From Luteimonas sp. (lineage in GTDB: Bacteria; Pseudomonadota; Gammaproteobacteria; Xanthomonadales; Xanthomonadaceae), in assembly GCA_024707405.1 (NCBI GenBank), contig JANPZU010000001.1, forward strand, positions 372,001 to 436,000: a stretch of 64,000 nucleotides of DNA, written 5' to 3'. A program made the position numbers and the translations under genes. Positions 27,723 to 37,100 of this stretch are shown here, piece after piece. A model generated the notes under the pieces. It did not search any database and was not told where the DNA came from. It saw nothing but the letters and a program-made list of their open reading frames with translations. The stretch's first letter is position 1. Each line of letters starts with the position of its first letter.

Positions 27723-28721
27723 GTGGCAAGAAGCAAATCACATCTCGTGGAGTTTCCTTGGCTTGCACAGTTGTCCGAGAGGCTCGAGCAGGAAGCCAAG
27801 ATTCCATTCAAATACGCCGTGGATGCTGACTTTCAGGCGATGCCGGCAGATGAAGAAGCGCCAGATCTTGGCCTCACCTGGGTTGAAGACAACACGCCTC
27901 AAGAGCAATTGGCGGTATTCAACCGCCTACTGCGATCAGACGGGATCGAAGTGGTCTGGCGAGCCATTGAACGACGCGTCAAGCCTCGGGAAATTGTCGC
28001 TCAGGACGAACTTCCATCTCCTCGCTCTGGAATTGATCTAGGCAATCTGAGCCTGTCTGATGTCTGCCTGCTCAACACAGATCCGGATTTCCATCAGCAA
28101 GCCACCAACTTCATTCCGGATCCAGATGGATGGAATCATAGCCCTGTCGATGCTGCAGAATGTCTTGTCGCGGCCGTTGAATCCGCACTAAACGAGCGAG
28201 TGTTGAATGAAGGGCGGCGAGTTCGCAACGAAAGGCTAAAAGCAATTACTACAACCGTCGAACGGTTGTTGGCGCAAATTGAACCTCTGTATTCAGAGCA
28301 GTACGGAACAGGCATCTACAAGACACAGCGCCGATTTACAAGATTCAACACATCCAAGATGCATGCGGAAAGCATAGCGAACGATTGGATTCGCCAAACT
28401 AACGCCAAGAGAGTCCATAAGAACGAGTACGCCATCGCCCACGAACTGGCCTTGCACCTAGCTCGAAATCCGGAGATCGCACTCAAAGGGATTCTTGCTG
28501 ACGTCCAAGCTTGGGCTACGACACCCCCAATAGTTCCACAACCGGATAGTGAAACCGCACAGCGTCAGCTTTTCATCCGCAGGATGACTAAATACTTCCG
28601 CACGAGCTACGGGCCGAATAGCCCGCTGCACGAATGCACGTTGGTACTTGCGAAAGCATTCTTCGAGAATGCATCCAGACTCGCCAAATCCGATATCGCG
28701 CAAATTGCACCTTTGAAATAG
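27723..28721 (+). CDS. Unknown protein, 332 aa, atypically A+T-rich
   Basis: A single long frame from GTG 27723 with no domain I recognise. The protein is soluble, slightly acidic and helical, with no signal peptide or membrane segment. Base composition is visibly richer in A and T than the rest of the window, which suggests recent acquisition. It follows the small-gene run by about 90 bases and is followed by a perfect 26-bp palindrome. Its place between integrase-side genes and the alpA operon is where temperate phages and satellites often carry accessory or defence genes. That is a positional inference only. Confidence 0.65.
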   Translation: MARSKSHLVEFPWLAQLSERLEQEAKIPFKYAVDADFQAMPADEEAPDLGLTWVEDNTPQEQLAVFNRLLRSDGIEVVWRAIERRVKPREIVAQDELPSPRSGIDLGNLSLSDVCLLNTDPDFHQQATNFIPDPDGWNHSPVDAAECLVAAVESALNERVLNEGRRVRNERLKAITTTVERLLAQIEPLYSEQYGTGIYKTQRRFTRFNTSKMHAESIANDWIRQTNAKRVHKNEYAIAHELALHLARNPEIALKGILADVQAWATTPPIVPQPDSETAQRQLFIRRMTKYFRTSYGPNSPLHECTLVLAKAFFENASRLAKSDIAQIAPLK

Positions 28722-28736
28722 TTCTCTGAATCGCCC

Positions 28737-28762
28737 AATGTTTTCCACATGTGGAAAACATT
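28737..28762. promoter_or_regulatory. Perfect 26-bp palindrome, candidate operator
   Basis: AATGTTTTCCACA followed by its exact complement TGTGGAAAACATT, with no loop bases. It starts 16 bases after the 332-residue gene and touches a TTGACA box at 28761. The symmetry without a spacer suggests a dimeric repressor site more than a terminator, and no T run follows. Confidence 0.6.
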
Positions 28763-28831
28763 GACAAAGACGAGATTCTTTTACCAATTACGCCGTTCGG
28801 AAGCTTCCGCGATTATCCGTCCTAAGCGCTG

Positions 28832-28860
28832 TTGACGGACGAAAACGGTCTAGCTATAAA
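28832..28860 (+). promoter_or_regulatory. Sigma-70-type promoter of the alpA operon
   Basis: TTGACG (28832-28837) and TATAAA (28855-28860) with an ideal 17-base spacer. It is the best consensus promoter seen in the element. Transcription would start near 28867, so the alpA start is better placed at 28911 than at the GTG at 28875. Confidence 0.75.
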
Positions 28861-28910
28861 CGACCTATCTCGCCGTGATGGCGACGCATCCCAACCAGAC
28901 GGAATCCACC

Positions 28911-29135
28911 ATGGAAACTGCCACTCTGCCCCGCAGGGGCGACACCATCCTCCGACTGCCGGAAGTCGAGCGACGCACGGGCCTGCGTCGGACGGCTATC
29001 TACAACTGGATCGCGCGCGGAGACTTTCCAAAACCGCTCAGGCTCGGGCCGAAGGCGTCTGGCTGGCTCGAAAGCGAGATCGACCAGCACATCGCCAGAC
29101 TGGCCGCTGAGCGCGACCAAGGTGACGCACCATGA
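28911..29135 (+). CDS. AlpA-family regulator/excisionase-like protein
   Basis: A 74-residue DNA-binding protein with the AlpA pattern: ILRLPEVERRTGLRRTAIYN, then WIARGDFPKPLRLGPKASGW and LESEIDQHIARL. AlpA-type proteins of P4-like satellites switch on integrase or act as excision factors. I used the ATG at 28911 because the consensus promoter leaves only a very short leader for GTG 28875. Its stop overlaps the next gene (ATGA). It heads an operon of short coupled genes leading to the replication genes. Confidence 0.8.
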   Translation: METATLPRRGDTILRLPEVERRTGLRRTAIYNWIARGDFPKPLRLGPKASGWLESEIDQHIARLAAERDQGDAP

Positions 29136-29356
29136 GACGCGGCCCTTCGCGTTATCTGCCTTCGGTCCGGATGCTGGACTCCATGGGCACGGACGCCGTG
29201 ACCGTAATGGAAGCCATCATCGCGGAGCTGAAGCGCGCTATTCCGATGGCCCGTTCGCAGTTCGATCGCGAGCACCTAAGCAAGGATCTTCGACGGGCAA
29301 ATTCGCGGCTGGATGAGTATCTGGACAGCGACCGCTTCCAGCGAGGTGCCGCATGA
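29132..29356 (+). CDS. Hypothetical protein, 74 aa
   Basis: ATG 29132 overlaps the alpA-like stop. A basic N-terminus is followed by a helical segment (VTVMEAIIAELKRAIPMARS). No family recognised. It overlaps the next gene by four bases, so it belongs to a chain of coupled genes from 28911 to 30915. Confidence 0.5.
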   Translation: MRRGPSRYLPSVRMLDSMGTDAVTVMEAIIAELKRAIPMARSQFDREHLSKDLRRANSRLDEYLDSDRFQRGAA

Positions 29357-29556
29357 AGACGCCCTCCTCTGCCGCAGAGAACGCGGCCATCATGAAGCAA
29401 CAAGGCGTGGTCGAACACTTCCAGGACCAGCTTGCCGATGCGCGCGCCGGCATGTGCCTGCGGCCCGTCCGCGAGATCCAGAACGACCTCGACGTCGCCA
29501 AGGCGAAGCTGAAACGACTGCAGTCGGGCCAGTGCCAGCCGGGAGTGGCGGCATGA
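29353..29556 (+). CDS. Hypothetical protein, 67 aa
   Basis: ATG 29353 overlaps the previous stop (ATGA). Predicted helical (VEHFQDQLADARAGMC; EIQNDLDVAKAKLKRLQSG), possibly coiled coil. No family recognised. Confidence 0.5.
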   Translation: MKTPSSAAENAAIMKQQGVVEHFQDQLADARAGMCLRPVREIQNDLDVAKAKLKRLQSGQCQPGVAA

Positions 29557-29810
29557 GCGGGTCCATTGCAGACACCGCAGCCCTGATGAAAGGCCATGCT
29601 GATTCCGTGGCCGAACTGGTGTCGGCTGTCGAAGAAGCCGCACCGTTGCTCTACACCGCGCCTGACAGCAATCGCGAATTCTGGTGTCGCGAGATGGAGG
29701 GCTATCGGAAGCTCAGTGAAGAACTCAGGCGCTTCGCTCGCATAAGCGACCGTGCAGAACGCGCGCTGGCCAGGGGCCTGAAGCGGAAACGCTGGGAAAA
29801 GCGGGTATGA
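29553..29810 (+). CDS. Hypothetical protein, 85 aa
   Basis: ATG 29553 overlaps the previous stop. Helical, with a basic C-terminus (ARGLKRKRWEKRV). No known domain. Its stop overlaps the next ATG. Confidence 0.5.
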   Translation: MSGSIADTAALMKGHADSVAELVSAVEEAAPLLYTAPDSNREFWCREMEGYRKLSEELRRFARISDRAERALARGLKRKRWEKRV

Positions 29811-30028
29811 ACGCCGCCGTCGACCGCTTGCGCGCGCTGTACAAGCCGGAACCTGCCCTGCCCCGCGCCGATCTGCAGGATCTTGCCGACGGCCTCCAGG
29901 CGCAACTGGTCGCGCTGTCTGAGGATCCGACGCCAGCGAAGTGCGAGACCGTCGCCTGCAACCTCGACGGCGCCCGCCGCGCGATCCTAAGGCTGCGATC
30001 GCAGTTGATGGAGGTCAACGACGAATGA
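29807..30028 (+). CDS. Hypothetical protein, 73 aa
   Basis: ATG 29807 overlaps the previous stop, and its own stop overlaps the replication gene start at 30025. Helical (DLQDLADGLQAQLVALSEDP). No family recognised. Confidence 0.5.
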   Translation: MNAAVDRLRALYKPEPALPRADLQDLADGLQAQLVALSEDPTPAKCETVACNLDGARRAILRLRSQLMEVNDE

Positions 30029-30915
30029 CGCCTCCAGACGAACGAAGCCCGCACAAGGCGGGCTCCGGAAGTCGGCTTGGCGGCGAGACTTCCGAGAATG
30101 ATAGCGCAGCGGATGCGAAGCGTCGAAGCGCACCGTATCGCTTCTCGGGGAAGCTTCTGTTCCTCCGGTCCGCCTGCTGCGACAAGCGCCTGTTGCAGTC
30201 TGATCTCGCCGTCCTCTCGGTGTTGGTCGACCATGCGAACAAGTTCACAGGCATCGCGGACTACCAGAGCATCTCGCGGATCGTTGGCGAGTCCGGCATC
30301 CCGAAGTCGACGGCGCTTCGAGCAGTTCGCCGCTTGGAAGAGACCAACTGGATCGTGCCGGCGAAGCGCCGCGGCGCCAGCAGTTCATACGCCCTAACCG
30401 GTGCCACGCTCGGAACCAGTCCAAGCGATACAACCGGTCTCACCTACGGGACAGGTCAAGGCATTGGAACTGGTGCCATTCGGAATCTCAGGCAAGGCAA
30501 AACCGGTGCCACGCTCGGAACCAAACCTGTCCCGAGCATGGGACACATACAGGGGTTACAGGAAAAGCAAAAGCTACAGGAAGAGCGTACGCGCACGAGA
30601 AAAAGAGCAGTTGTCGTTTTGCCAAACTGGCTTCCTCCGGGAGCATGGCAGGCATGGAAAGATCACCGGGGGAAGAAGTTCTCGGAGAAGGCCCAGAAGC
30701 TGGCGATCAGCAAACTGGAGAAGCTCCGCAGCGAAGGCCATGACCCTGCCCGCCTGATCGACCTGGCGATTGAATCTAGCTGGGTCAGCTTCTACCCGCG
30801 AGACACCACGAAGGCCGACCAGCGCGCGGCCAACGGAGCGGTCACCCGAGACACACGCAGCGAAGCGGAACTGGTCGCTGCGAATCAAGCCGCCCTCGCA
30901 AGGCTGGGAGGCTGA
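30025..30915 (+). CDS. Winged-helix protein, putative replication initiator
   Basis: A 296-residue protein whose residues about 40-130 form a winged helix-turn-helix (SDLAVLSVLVDHANKFTGIA, SISRIVGESGIPKSTALRAV, RLEETNWIVPAKR), as in phage replication proteins of the lambda O / DnaT-like type. A variable linker follows, with a C-terminal helical region (KFSEKAQKLAISKLEKLRSE). The DnaC-like ATPase is encoded immediately downstream, which is the usual initiator plus helicase-loader pairing in phages and satellites. The ATG overlaps the previous stop. The exact initiator family is uncertain. Confidence 0.65.
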   Translation: MTPPDERSPHKAGSGSRLGGETSENDSAADAKRRSAPYRFSGKLLFLRSACCDKRLLQSDLAVLSVLVDHANKFTGIADYQSISRIVGESGIPKSTALRAVRRLEETNWIVPAKRRGASSSYALTGATLGTSPSDTTGLTYGTGQGIGTGAIRNLRQGKTGATLGTKPVPSMGHIQGLQEKQKLQEERTRTRKRAVVVLPNWLPPGAWQAWKDHRGKKFSEKAQKLAISKLEKLRSEGHDPARLIDLAIESSWVSFYPRDTTKADQRAANGAVTRDTRSEAELVAANQAALARLGG

Positions 30916-30916
30916 C

Positions 30917-31777
30917 GTGACCTACACCTGCCCGATCCATGGTGACTACGAACCGACGGACTGGTCCTGGATGCCGCCAAGTGCCCGAATCAGGACGACG
31001 ACCTGCCCACGCTGCATGGACGCCCAGCGCGAGCGCGAACGCGCGCTGCAGCAGGCCTACGACGCGGATTGCCGGAGCTACGACCGTTGGCGTCAGTGCG
31101 GGATTCCCACTCGATACCGAAGCCGCACGCTCGACAACTGGCAACCCCAAGGCGCCGCGCAACAGCTCGCTGGCAAGATCGTCCGCCGCTACGTCGACGA
31201 CCTCGAAGCGAACCTCGATGCCGGCGACGGACTGGTGCTCTCCGGCCCGCCCGGCACCGGCAAGACGCATCTGGCGGCCGGCATCCTCACGGCGGCAGCG
31301 CAGCGCGGCATCATCGGCCGGTACATCTCCTGGCCCTCAGCGGTCGAACGCCACAAGGCAACCTTCGGCAAGCGCGACGATGACGACGCCGAGTTGCTGG
31401 AAGACCTTCGAACCGGTCGCCTGCTCGTGCTGGACGAGATCGGGGTTCGCAGCAGCAGCGACTACGACCGCGGCTTGTTGTTCGAACTGGTCGACGCCCG
31501 GTACTCGGGGGAATGGTCGACGGTCGTCTGCACCAACCTGACGCCGGCCGAGCTCGACACCGTCGGCGAAAGAACCGCAGACAGGCTGCGCGAGATGGCC
31601 GCCACCGTGGTCATTCCCGGTACCAGCCGCCGCATTGCCGCAGGCACGGACGACGCACTGCGATCAGCACCGTGGGCGCTACAACCACCGGAGAAGCCCA
31701 GCGAGCGCATGGAGATTTCCGTCGACGGCCAGATGCAGGAATGCACGCTCAGCGTTAACGGCAAGGAGGTGTGGTAG
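30917..31777 (+). CDS. DnaC/IstB-like helicase-loader ATPase
   Basis: A 286-residue AAA+ protein with Walker A GPPGTGKTH (about residues 110-118), Walker B LLVLDEIG (about 170) and a sensor region TVVCTNLTPAEL. The N-terminus has a putative zinc-binding knuckle (CPIHGDY and TTCPRCMD). Such proteins load the host replicative helicase onto a phage or plasmid origin. No IS21 transposase is nearby, so DnaC is favoured over IstB. The GTG start at 30917 follows the previous stop by one base. Confidence 0.8.
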   Translation: MTYTCPIHGDYEPTDWSWMPPSARIRTTTCPRCMDAQRERERALQQAYDADCRSYDRWRQCGIPTRYRSRTLDNWQPQGAAQQLAGKIVRRYVDDLEANLDAGDGLVLSGPPGTGKTHLAAGILTAAAQRGIIGRYISWPSAVERHKATFGKRDDDDAELLEDLRTGRLLVLDEIGVRSSSDYDRGLLFELVDARYSGEWSTVVCTNLTPAELDTVGERTADRLREMAATVVIPGTSRRIAAGTDDALRSAPWALQPPEKPSERMEISVDGQMQECTLSVNGKEVW

Positions 31778-32055
31778 TGCCCACCTGCCCGCGCTGCAAG
31801 CACTGCTGGGAAGAGCAAAACCCGATGGCGCACGACCGAGAGATCGAGGATCTGCGTGCATGGTGTCGGGAAAAAGACCACTGGGTCGGCCCTGGCGGAA
31901 CTGTGACGCCTGCGATCGCCGCAGAGCTCATGGAGAGATCTGCCGAAACGCTCCGGGACTGGCGCGGAGACGGCCGAGGCCCGCCGTTTCGCAAGTTTGG
32001 TGGAGTCATCCGCTACACACTGGCCGACATTGCAGCCTACCGGCTCGAAAAATAG
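31777..32055 (+). CDS. Small zinc-ribbon/HTH protein, AlpA/MerR-like
   Basis: A 92-residue protein beginning with a CPRCKHCW zinc-knuckle sequence and ending in an excisionase-like helix-turn-helix (VTPAIAAELMERSAETLRDW, then PPFRKFGGVIRYTLADIAAY). AAGGAGG lies six bases before the GTG at 31777, which starts on the last base of the preceding stop. It may be a second element regulator, here between the replication and capsid genes. Confidence 0.65.
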   Translation: MPTCPRCKHCWEEQNPMAHDREIEDLRAWCREKDHWVGPGGTVTPAIAAELMERSAETLRDWRGDGRGPPFRKFGGVIRYTLADIAAYRLEK

Positions 32056-32150
32056 GTGCGGAAAAGCGCGGGAAAGCGCGGGAAAACGACGGGCGAAATC
32101 TTGCGTGGGATGGCAGCCTGACTCTCGACACAGCCTGCACGAGACCAGCA

Positions 32151-33182
32151 ATGCGCGTTTTCCCATCCGACCTGACCATCGCCCGCGCCGTCATCACCCG
32201 CGCGCTGGCCGAAGGCGGTCCCGACACCTTCAACGATTTCGCCATCCGCCGCTGGGGCGCCCAAGGCGGTCTCATCGCGAAAGCCGCAGTCGGCGGCGTT
32301 ACGACCGCGAACACGGGCACCGACCCGATCGGGGAGTGGTTCGACCGGATCATCGACGCCTCGATCCTCGGCCGCCTGCAGGGCCTGCGCCGTGTGCCCT
32401 GGCAGATCCGCATGAACGCCATGACCGCTGGCGCGCGCGGTTTCTGGGTCGGCCAAGGCAAACCCATCCCGCTGAGCAAGCCCGCTGTCGATGGCGCCAG
32501 CTTGCGGATCAAGAAGGTGGCGGCGCTCATCGTGGTGACGCTCGAATCCCTGCAGGCAGGTGGCGAGATCGCCGAAGCCGCATTCGATCGCGACCTGCGG
32601 CGTGCCGTGGTGGAGACGCTCGACGACGCTTTCCTCGATGCCGGCAACGGTGGCGTCACCGACCAGACGCCTCCCTCGGTGACGAGTACAGGCATCCTGC
32701 TCTCCAGCACCAACGACGTGAGCGCGGACATCCGGGAAGCCGTGGAGGCGTTCGACGGCGATCTTGCCCGCGCGGTCTGGGTCACGGACCCGAAGACGGC
32801 AGTCGCCATTGGCTTGGACGAGAACGGCGGCCTGTCCCGCAAGTTTCCCGAGGTCGGCGCCCGCGGCGGCGAGATGGCGGGCATTCCCGTGGTCACGTCG
32901 TCCGGTAGCCCACTCAGCTCGAGCGGCGGCCAGTTGGCGCTGATCGACCCAACCGGCATCGCCTACAACGCCGACGACATCGAGATCACCCGGACCACGC
33001 AAGGAATGATCGCGATGAGCGACGACCCGGAGAACGACCTGGCACCGGCCCGAGTATCGATGTTCCAGACCGAATCGGCTGCGCTCAAGTCGATCATCAC
33101 GGCCAACTGGGATCCGCAGCGCACCGGCGGTGTCGTGACGATCACTGGCGCGCAGTACGGCCAAGCATCCGGTTCACCGTGA
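32151..33182 (+). CDS. Phage major capsid-like protein (HK97 fold expected)
   Basis: A 343-residue protein with features of HK97-type major capsid proteins: WFDRIIDASILGRLQGLRRV, then GFWVGQGKPIPLSKPAVDGA, ALIVVTLESLQ, DDAFLDAGNGG and a late TSSGSPLSSSGGQLALIDPT strand region. No maturation protease or N-terminal scaffolding segment is apparent. ATG 32151 is the first start before the conserved region. The upstream neighbours are replication and regulatory genes rather than terminase and portal, which is unusual for a functional head module. Confidence 0.75.
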   Translation: MRVFPSDLTIARAVITRALAEGGPDTFNDFAIRRWGAQGGLIAKAAVGGVTTANTGTDPIGEWFDRIIDASILGRLQGLRRVPWQIRMNAMTAGARGFWVGQGKPIPLSKPAVDGASLRIKKVAALIVVTLESLQAGGEIAEAAFDRDLRRAVVETLDDAFLDAGNGGVTDQTPPSVTSTGILLSSTNDVSADIREAVEAFDGDLARAVWVTDPKTAVAIGLDENGGLSRKFPEVGARGGEMAGIPVVTSSGSPLSSSGGQLALIDPTGIAYNADDIEITRTTQGMIAMSDDPENDLAPARVSMFQTESAALKSIITANWDPQRTGGVVTITGAQYGQASGSP

Positions 33183-33192
33183 GGGTAAGCCG

Positions 33193-33774
33193 ATGAAGCC
33201 AGAGACTCAGAAGGCGGTGCTCTCTGCCGCCGGCCGCTACATCCGCAAGCTGCTTGGTCCGATCGAAGTTCGCCTGCAGTTGCTGGAGAGCACGATCGGA
33301 GACCTGCGCAAAATGACGGAAGCAGCGGTCGATCTCGACAACAGGGTGAGATCAATCGAAGACCGAGGCATTCGCTACCGCGGCAGCTACCAGCGCAGCG
33401 ATGACTATCGGCGCGGCGACTTGGTAACCCACCAAGGCGGAATGTGGCACGCAATCCGCGAGACGCGCGAAGAACCAGGCATGTCGATCGACTGGCAGCT
33501 AACTGTGAAAAAGAGGACGCGAGGCATGAACATCGACAATGCACGCCAGCAGTATCCGAAAGCATTCGAAGCCATCCAAAAGCGGATGCGAGACCTGGAG
33601 TTGGACACAGGTGCAAAGTTCATCCCATACACGGCCGCAATCGTGCACGAGGGGATGCAGCAGCTACTTGAGGTCACCGCACTAACAGACCTGGTTCCTG
33701 AAGGCAGCAGTGACTCCGTGATGCTCATGAGATTCCAAGAGCGCTCCGGTGCAGCGCTGACCATCCTCCATTGA
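33193..33774 (+). CDS. Phage protein with carbohydrate-binding-like module
   Basis: A 193-residue protein. After a helical N-terminus (about 1-55) comes YRGSYQRSDDYRRGDLVTHQ, then GGMWHAIRETREEPGMSIDW, a small beta module found in chitinase-type carbohydrate-binding domains and in many phage structural proteins. The C-terminal half (about 115-193) is of unknown type. It starts ten bases after the capsid gene, with GAGGGTAAG upstream of the ATG, and may sit on the virion surface. Confidence 0.6.
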   Translation: MKPETQKAVLSAAGRYIRKLLGPIEVRLQLLESTIGDLRKMTEAAVDLDNRVRSIEDRGIRYRGSYQRSDDYRRGDLVTHQGGMWHAIRETREEPGMSIDWQLTVKKRTRGMNIDNARQQYPKAFEAIQKRMRDLELDTGAKFIPYTAAIVHEGMQQLLEVTALTDLVPEGSSDSVMLMRFQERSGAALTILH

Positions 33775-34104
33775 GAGCAGCGGCCTACTGCCCGCCTGAA
33801 GACCGCGGCCCTTCCCCGACCGGTTCCACGGAGTCGACGTTCCACGACATAAGGGGGGAGGGTCTGAACTCGAAACCGCCCTCGCCGGACACCGACCCCG
33901 CTCCCACGGAGAGGTTTTTTTCCGCTGAGGAAAATCAAATGGATTCGTGATTCCTGTCCATAAACCCCTTGCCGCACGGCGCTTCCACCCACGAGAGACC
34001 CCCACTTGAAAAGCGGCTGATGGGAATAAATGGGCAGAAAACCGATTTCCGACCGTAGGGTCTCCAAGGCGGCTTCGGCCGCTGAAAACAAGGGTTTTTG
34101 AGAA
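33775..34104. other. 330-base gap between capsid-side and tail genes
   Basis: No convincing gene. A T7 run after CTCCCACGGAG (33901-33922) could be a weak terminator. A stable UUCG hairpin (GCGGC-TTCG-GCCGC, 34069-34082) lies just before the tape-measure start. Head-tail joining, tail tube and tail-chaperone genes would normally lie here, so this is a likely deletion or recombination junction. Confidence 0.6.
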
Positions 34105-37100
34105 ATGGCAACCGCCGCAACAATCGACGTCCTGCTGAGGGCGAACACCGCCAGCTACCGGGCCGCGATGGTCGACGCCAGTCGAGTCGCCACCCGGCAG
34201 CTCGGCGCGATCCAGCGCGAGGCCGAGAAGACCTCCCGGGTCATGGGCCAGATGCGAACGGCCTTCGTCGGCGTCTTCAGCGCCCAGGCGGCGCGTTCCG
34301 GCATAACCGCCCTACTCGACACGGCCAAGGCGCAGCAGGCGCTGGTCAACTCGATGCAGGCCTCTGTCGGCTCGGCTCGCGGCTCAGCGGAAGCCATGGC
34401 CTTCGTTTCCCAGACGTCGAAGGAACTCGGTCTCAACTTCGAAAGCGCAGCGCGCGGCTTCCAGCGGCTGACCGCCTCTGCCACCGCGACGGGCATCCCG
34501 ATGCGAGATCAGCAGAAGCTGTTCCTCGAACTTTCGAGGGCGGCGACGTCGTTGCAGCTGGCGCCGGACGTGGTCGACCGCGCGATGACGGCCCTGTCGC
34601 AGTCCTTCAGCAAGGGCAGGTTCCAGGCCGAGGAACTGCGGCAGCAGCTTGCCGAGGCGATCCCCGGCGTCGTACCGCGGTTCCAGAAAGCAGTGCTCGA
34701 GATGACGAAGGGCACGGAGCTGGCCGGCAAGAGCTTCGATGATCTGCTGCAGGGCGGCCATCTGGACGTGGAACGCTTCCTGCCCCCGATGATCCAGGCC
34801 TTCGCCGACCTCGGGAAGAACTGGAAGGACTCGGCCCAATCGATGCAGGCCGAATCGAACCGGCTGGGCAAAACCTGGCGCGATCTGAAGCTGCAACTGG
34901 CAGACGGCCCGTTCTCGGATGCCGCGGTGGCGGGGATGAAGGCCGCAACCATGGCCCTGGAAAACATGGGAGCGATCCTCCCCATCTTGCTGCCTCCCAT
35001 GGTCTCGCTCGCTGGGCTCAAGCTGGGCAAGAGCACGGCTGACTGGGTAAAGGGCCTCACGGCTTCTCAGAAGGCGCTGGAGGCGCAGGCGCTGGTGGCG
35101 CGGGCTGCCGCCGCGGAGCAGGTCAAGCGCACCGCTCTGGAAGCCCAGTTTGCGATCATCGAGGCTGAGAAGGCGCGCAGGACTGGCGGTCTGATCCTGC
35201 TGGAGCGCGAGGTGACGATCGCCACGGCTGCGCACACGGCTGCCGTGCGCAATCTGGATGCGGCAGAGAAGCAGGTCGCGGCCACGCAATCCCTGACGCG
35301 CCGCGCTGGTGCAGCCACGCTTGGCATCTTTGGTGGTCCCGTGGGATTGGCCGCCACGATCGGCCTCACAGCTGCGTCCTGGCTCTACTTCCGGAGCAAC
35401 ACCAAGGAAGCCCAGCAGGCACTGATCGAGTGGAATGGCACGGCCGATCAGGCGATCACGAAGTTCTACGAGCTCAACAAGGCCCAGCAGGCCGGCGCGA
35501 TCTTGCAGCTTGAGCAGCAGATCGAGGAAAGGCGCCGCCAGCTCGCCGAGACGCTTCGCACGATGGCAATGGCCGCGGGCCCGAGCGAGAACATCATCTC
35601 CGAGCAGGACTATCGCCTCGCGGTCCAGTACGCGGATGGCATGCGCCAGCTAGAGGCGCAGTGGGCCGCCGGCAAGCTGTCCGCGGACGAGTTGTCGAAC
35701 CGGGTCGACGCCCTGAACAAGCGGGTTATTTCCGGATCCGAGTCGTCACGGTACTTCGCCAGCTACCTGACCGAACAGGGCGCCGCGCTGGGCACGACCA
35801 GCCGCGAAGCCCAGGCCCTGCAAGGCCAGCTCGATACGGTCACCGGCAAACAGCACGCGGCCAGCAATGCCGCCCTCGCCCACGCAAACGGGCTCCGGAC
35901 GCTGAGCAACGCCGCCGGTTCCATGGAATGGGGCAAGCTCGACGAGTGGCTCTCGAAGCAATCCGAGGCAGCTGCAGCCCGCTACTCGCAGGCGGCCGGA
36001 GGTGACGTTGGAGCCCTTCGGGAACAGTTCGAGCAGCAGCTCCTGGCCGAGCAGGCCTTCACGAAGTCCACCAAGGCCGAGGTCGAACGGCGCCGCGCCT
36101 CGTTTGAATCGGTGGCCAGCTATCTGGAAGCCGCCAAGAAGCTCGAGGAGCAGAAGACCAAGAGCACGCGAGCATTGTCGGCAGCGGAGAACGACACGGC
36201 GCTGAGCGCCCTACGCAATGCCCAAGCCCGCCAGCAGGAATACGAGTTGGAGATCGCAGCCGGAGACAGCCTCAGCCAGAGCCGGCGAGAGCTGCTGAAG
36301 TTCGAACTCCTGCTCCGCGACACTCGCGACAAGAGCCTGAAATCCCGGGCCGACGAGATCCGGGCAGTTCTGCAGGCAAACGTGGCACTGGAAGACCAGA
36401 TCGACGCGACCCGTCGGCTCCACGAGGCGAAGCTGCGCGCGCTGGCCGTCGACCGGCAGATCGCCGATGCCCAGGCCGCGATGCAGCAGCGCCACGCCCG
36501 CGACCTCGACGCGATCCGCTTCGGTGGCAACACCAGCCGATGGAACGAGATCGCCAATGGAATCAGCGACCAGTTCCAGCAGCAGCGGCTCGGGCTGGAT
36601 CGGGAACTGCAGGATCGCCTGGCCACGATCCCGATCGAGCAGATGGCGCGCAGGAACGAGGAAGAGGCGCGCTACCAGCAACTGCTCGGCAAGACGGTCA
36701 TCGCCGAGGCGGAAGCCATGGCGCAGTCCCGCAAGAACTTCGAAGAGCTGCTCGAGGCGCAAAGCAACTGGATCAACGGATTCCAGCGCGCGCGGGACAC
36801 CTACATCGCCCAGGCGCAGGACATCGCCAGCCAGACCGAGAGCATCTTCACCAACGTCTTCGACGGTCTTGAAAACACGATGGTCGACTTCCTGCACAAG
36901 GGGTCGGCCGACTGGAAGGGTTTCCTGGACGACATCAACCGCCAGATCCTGCAGTTCATCGTCCGGCAGCAGCTTTCGAAGTGGATGCAGTCCATGTTCG
37001 GTGGCGATGCATGGTCACAAGCCAACGGGATCGGCTCGGCCATACAAGTCGGCAACAGCATGATGGGCGGATCGAGTGGCAGCGGATTCTGGTCGAACTT

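Noticed and set aside
30917-31777. IS21 helper protein IstB
   Set aside because: The ATPase fold is shared, but there is no istA-type transposase or terminal inverted repeat, and the neighbour is a replication-type winged-helix protein.
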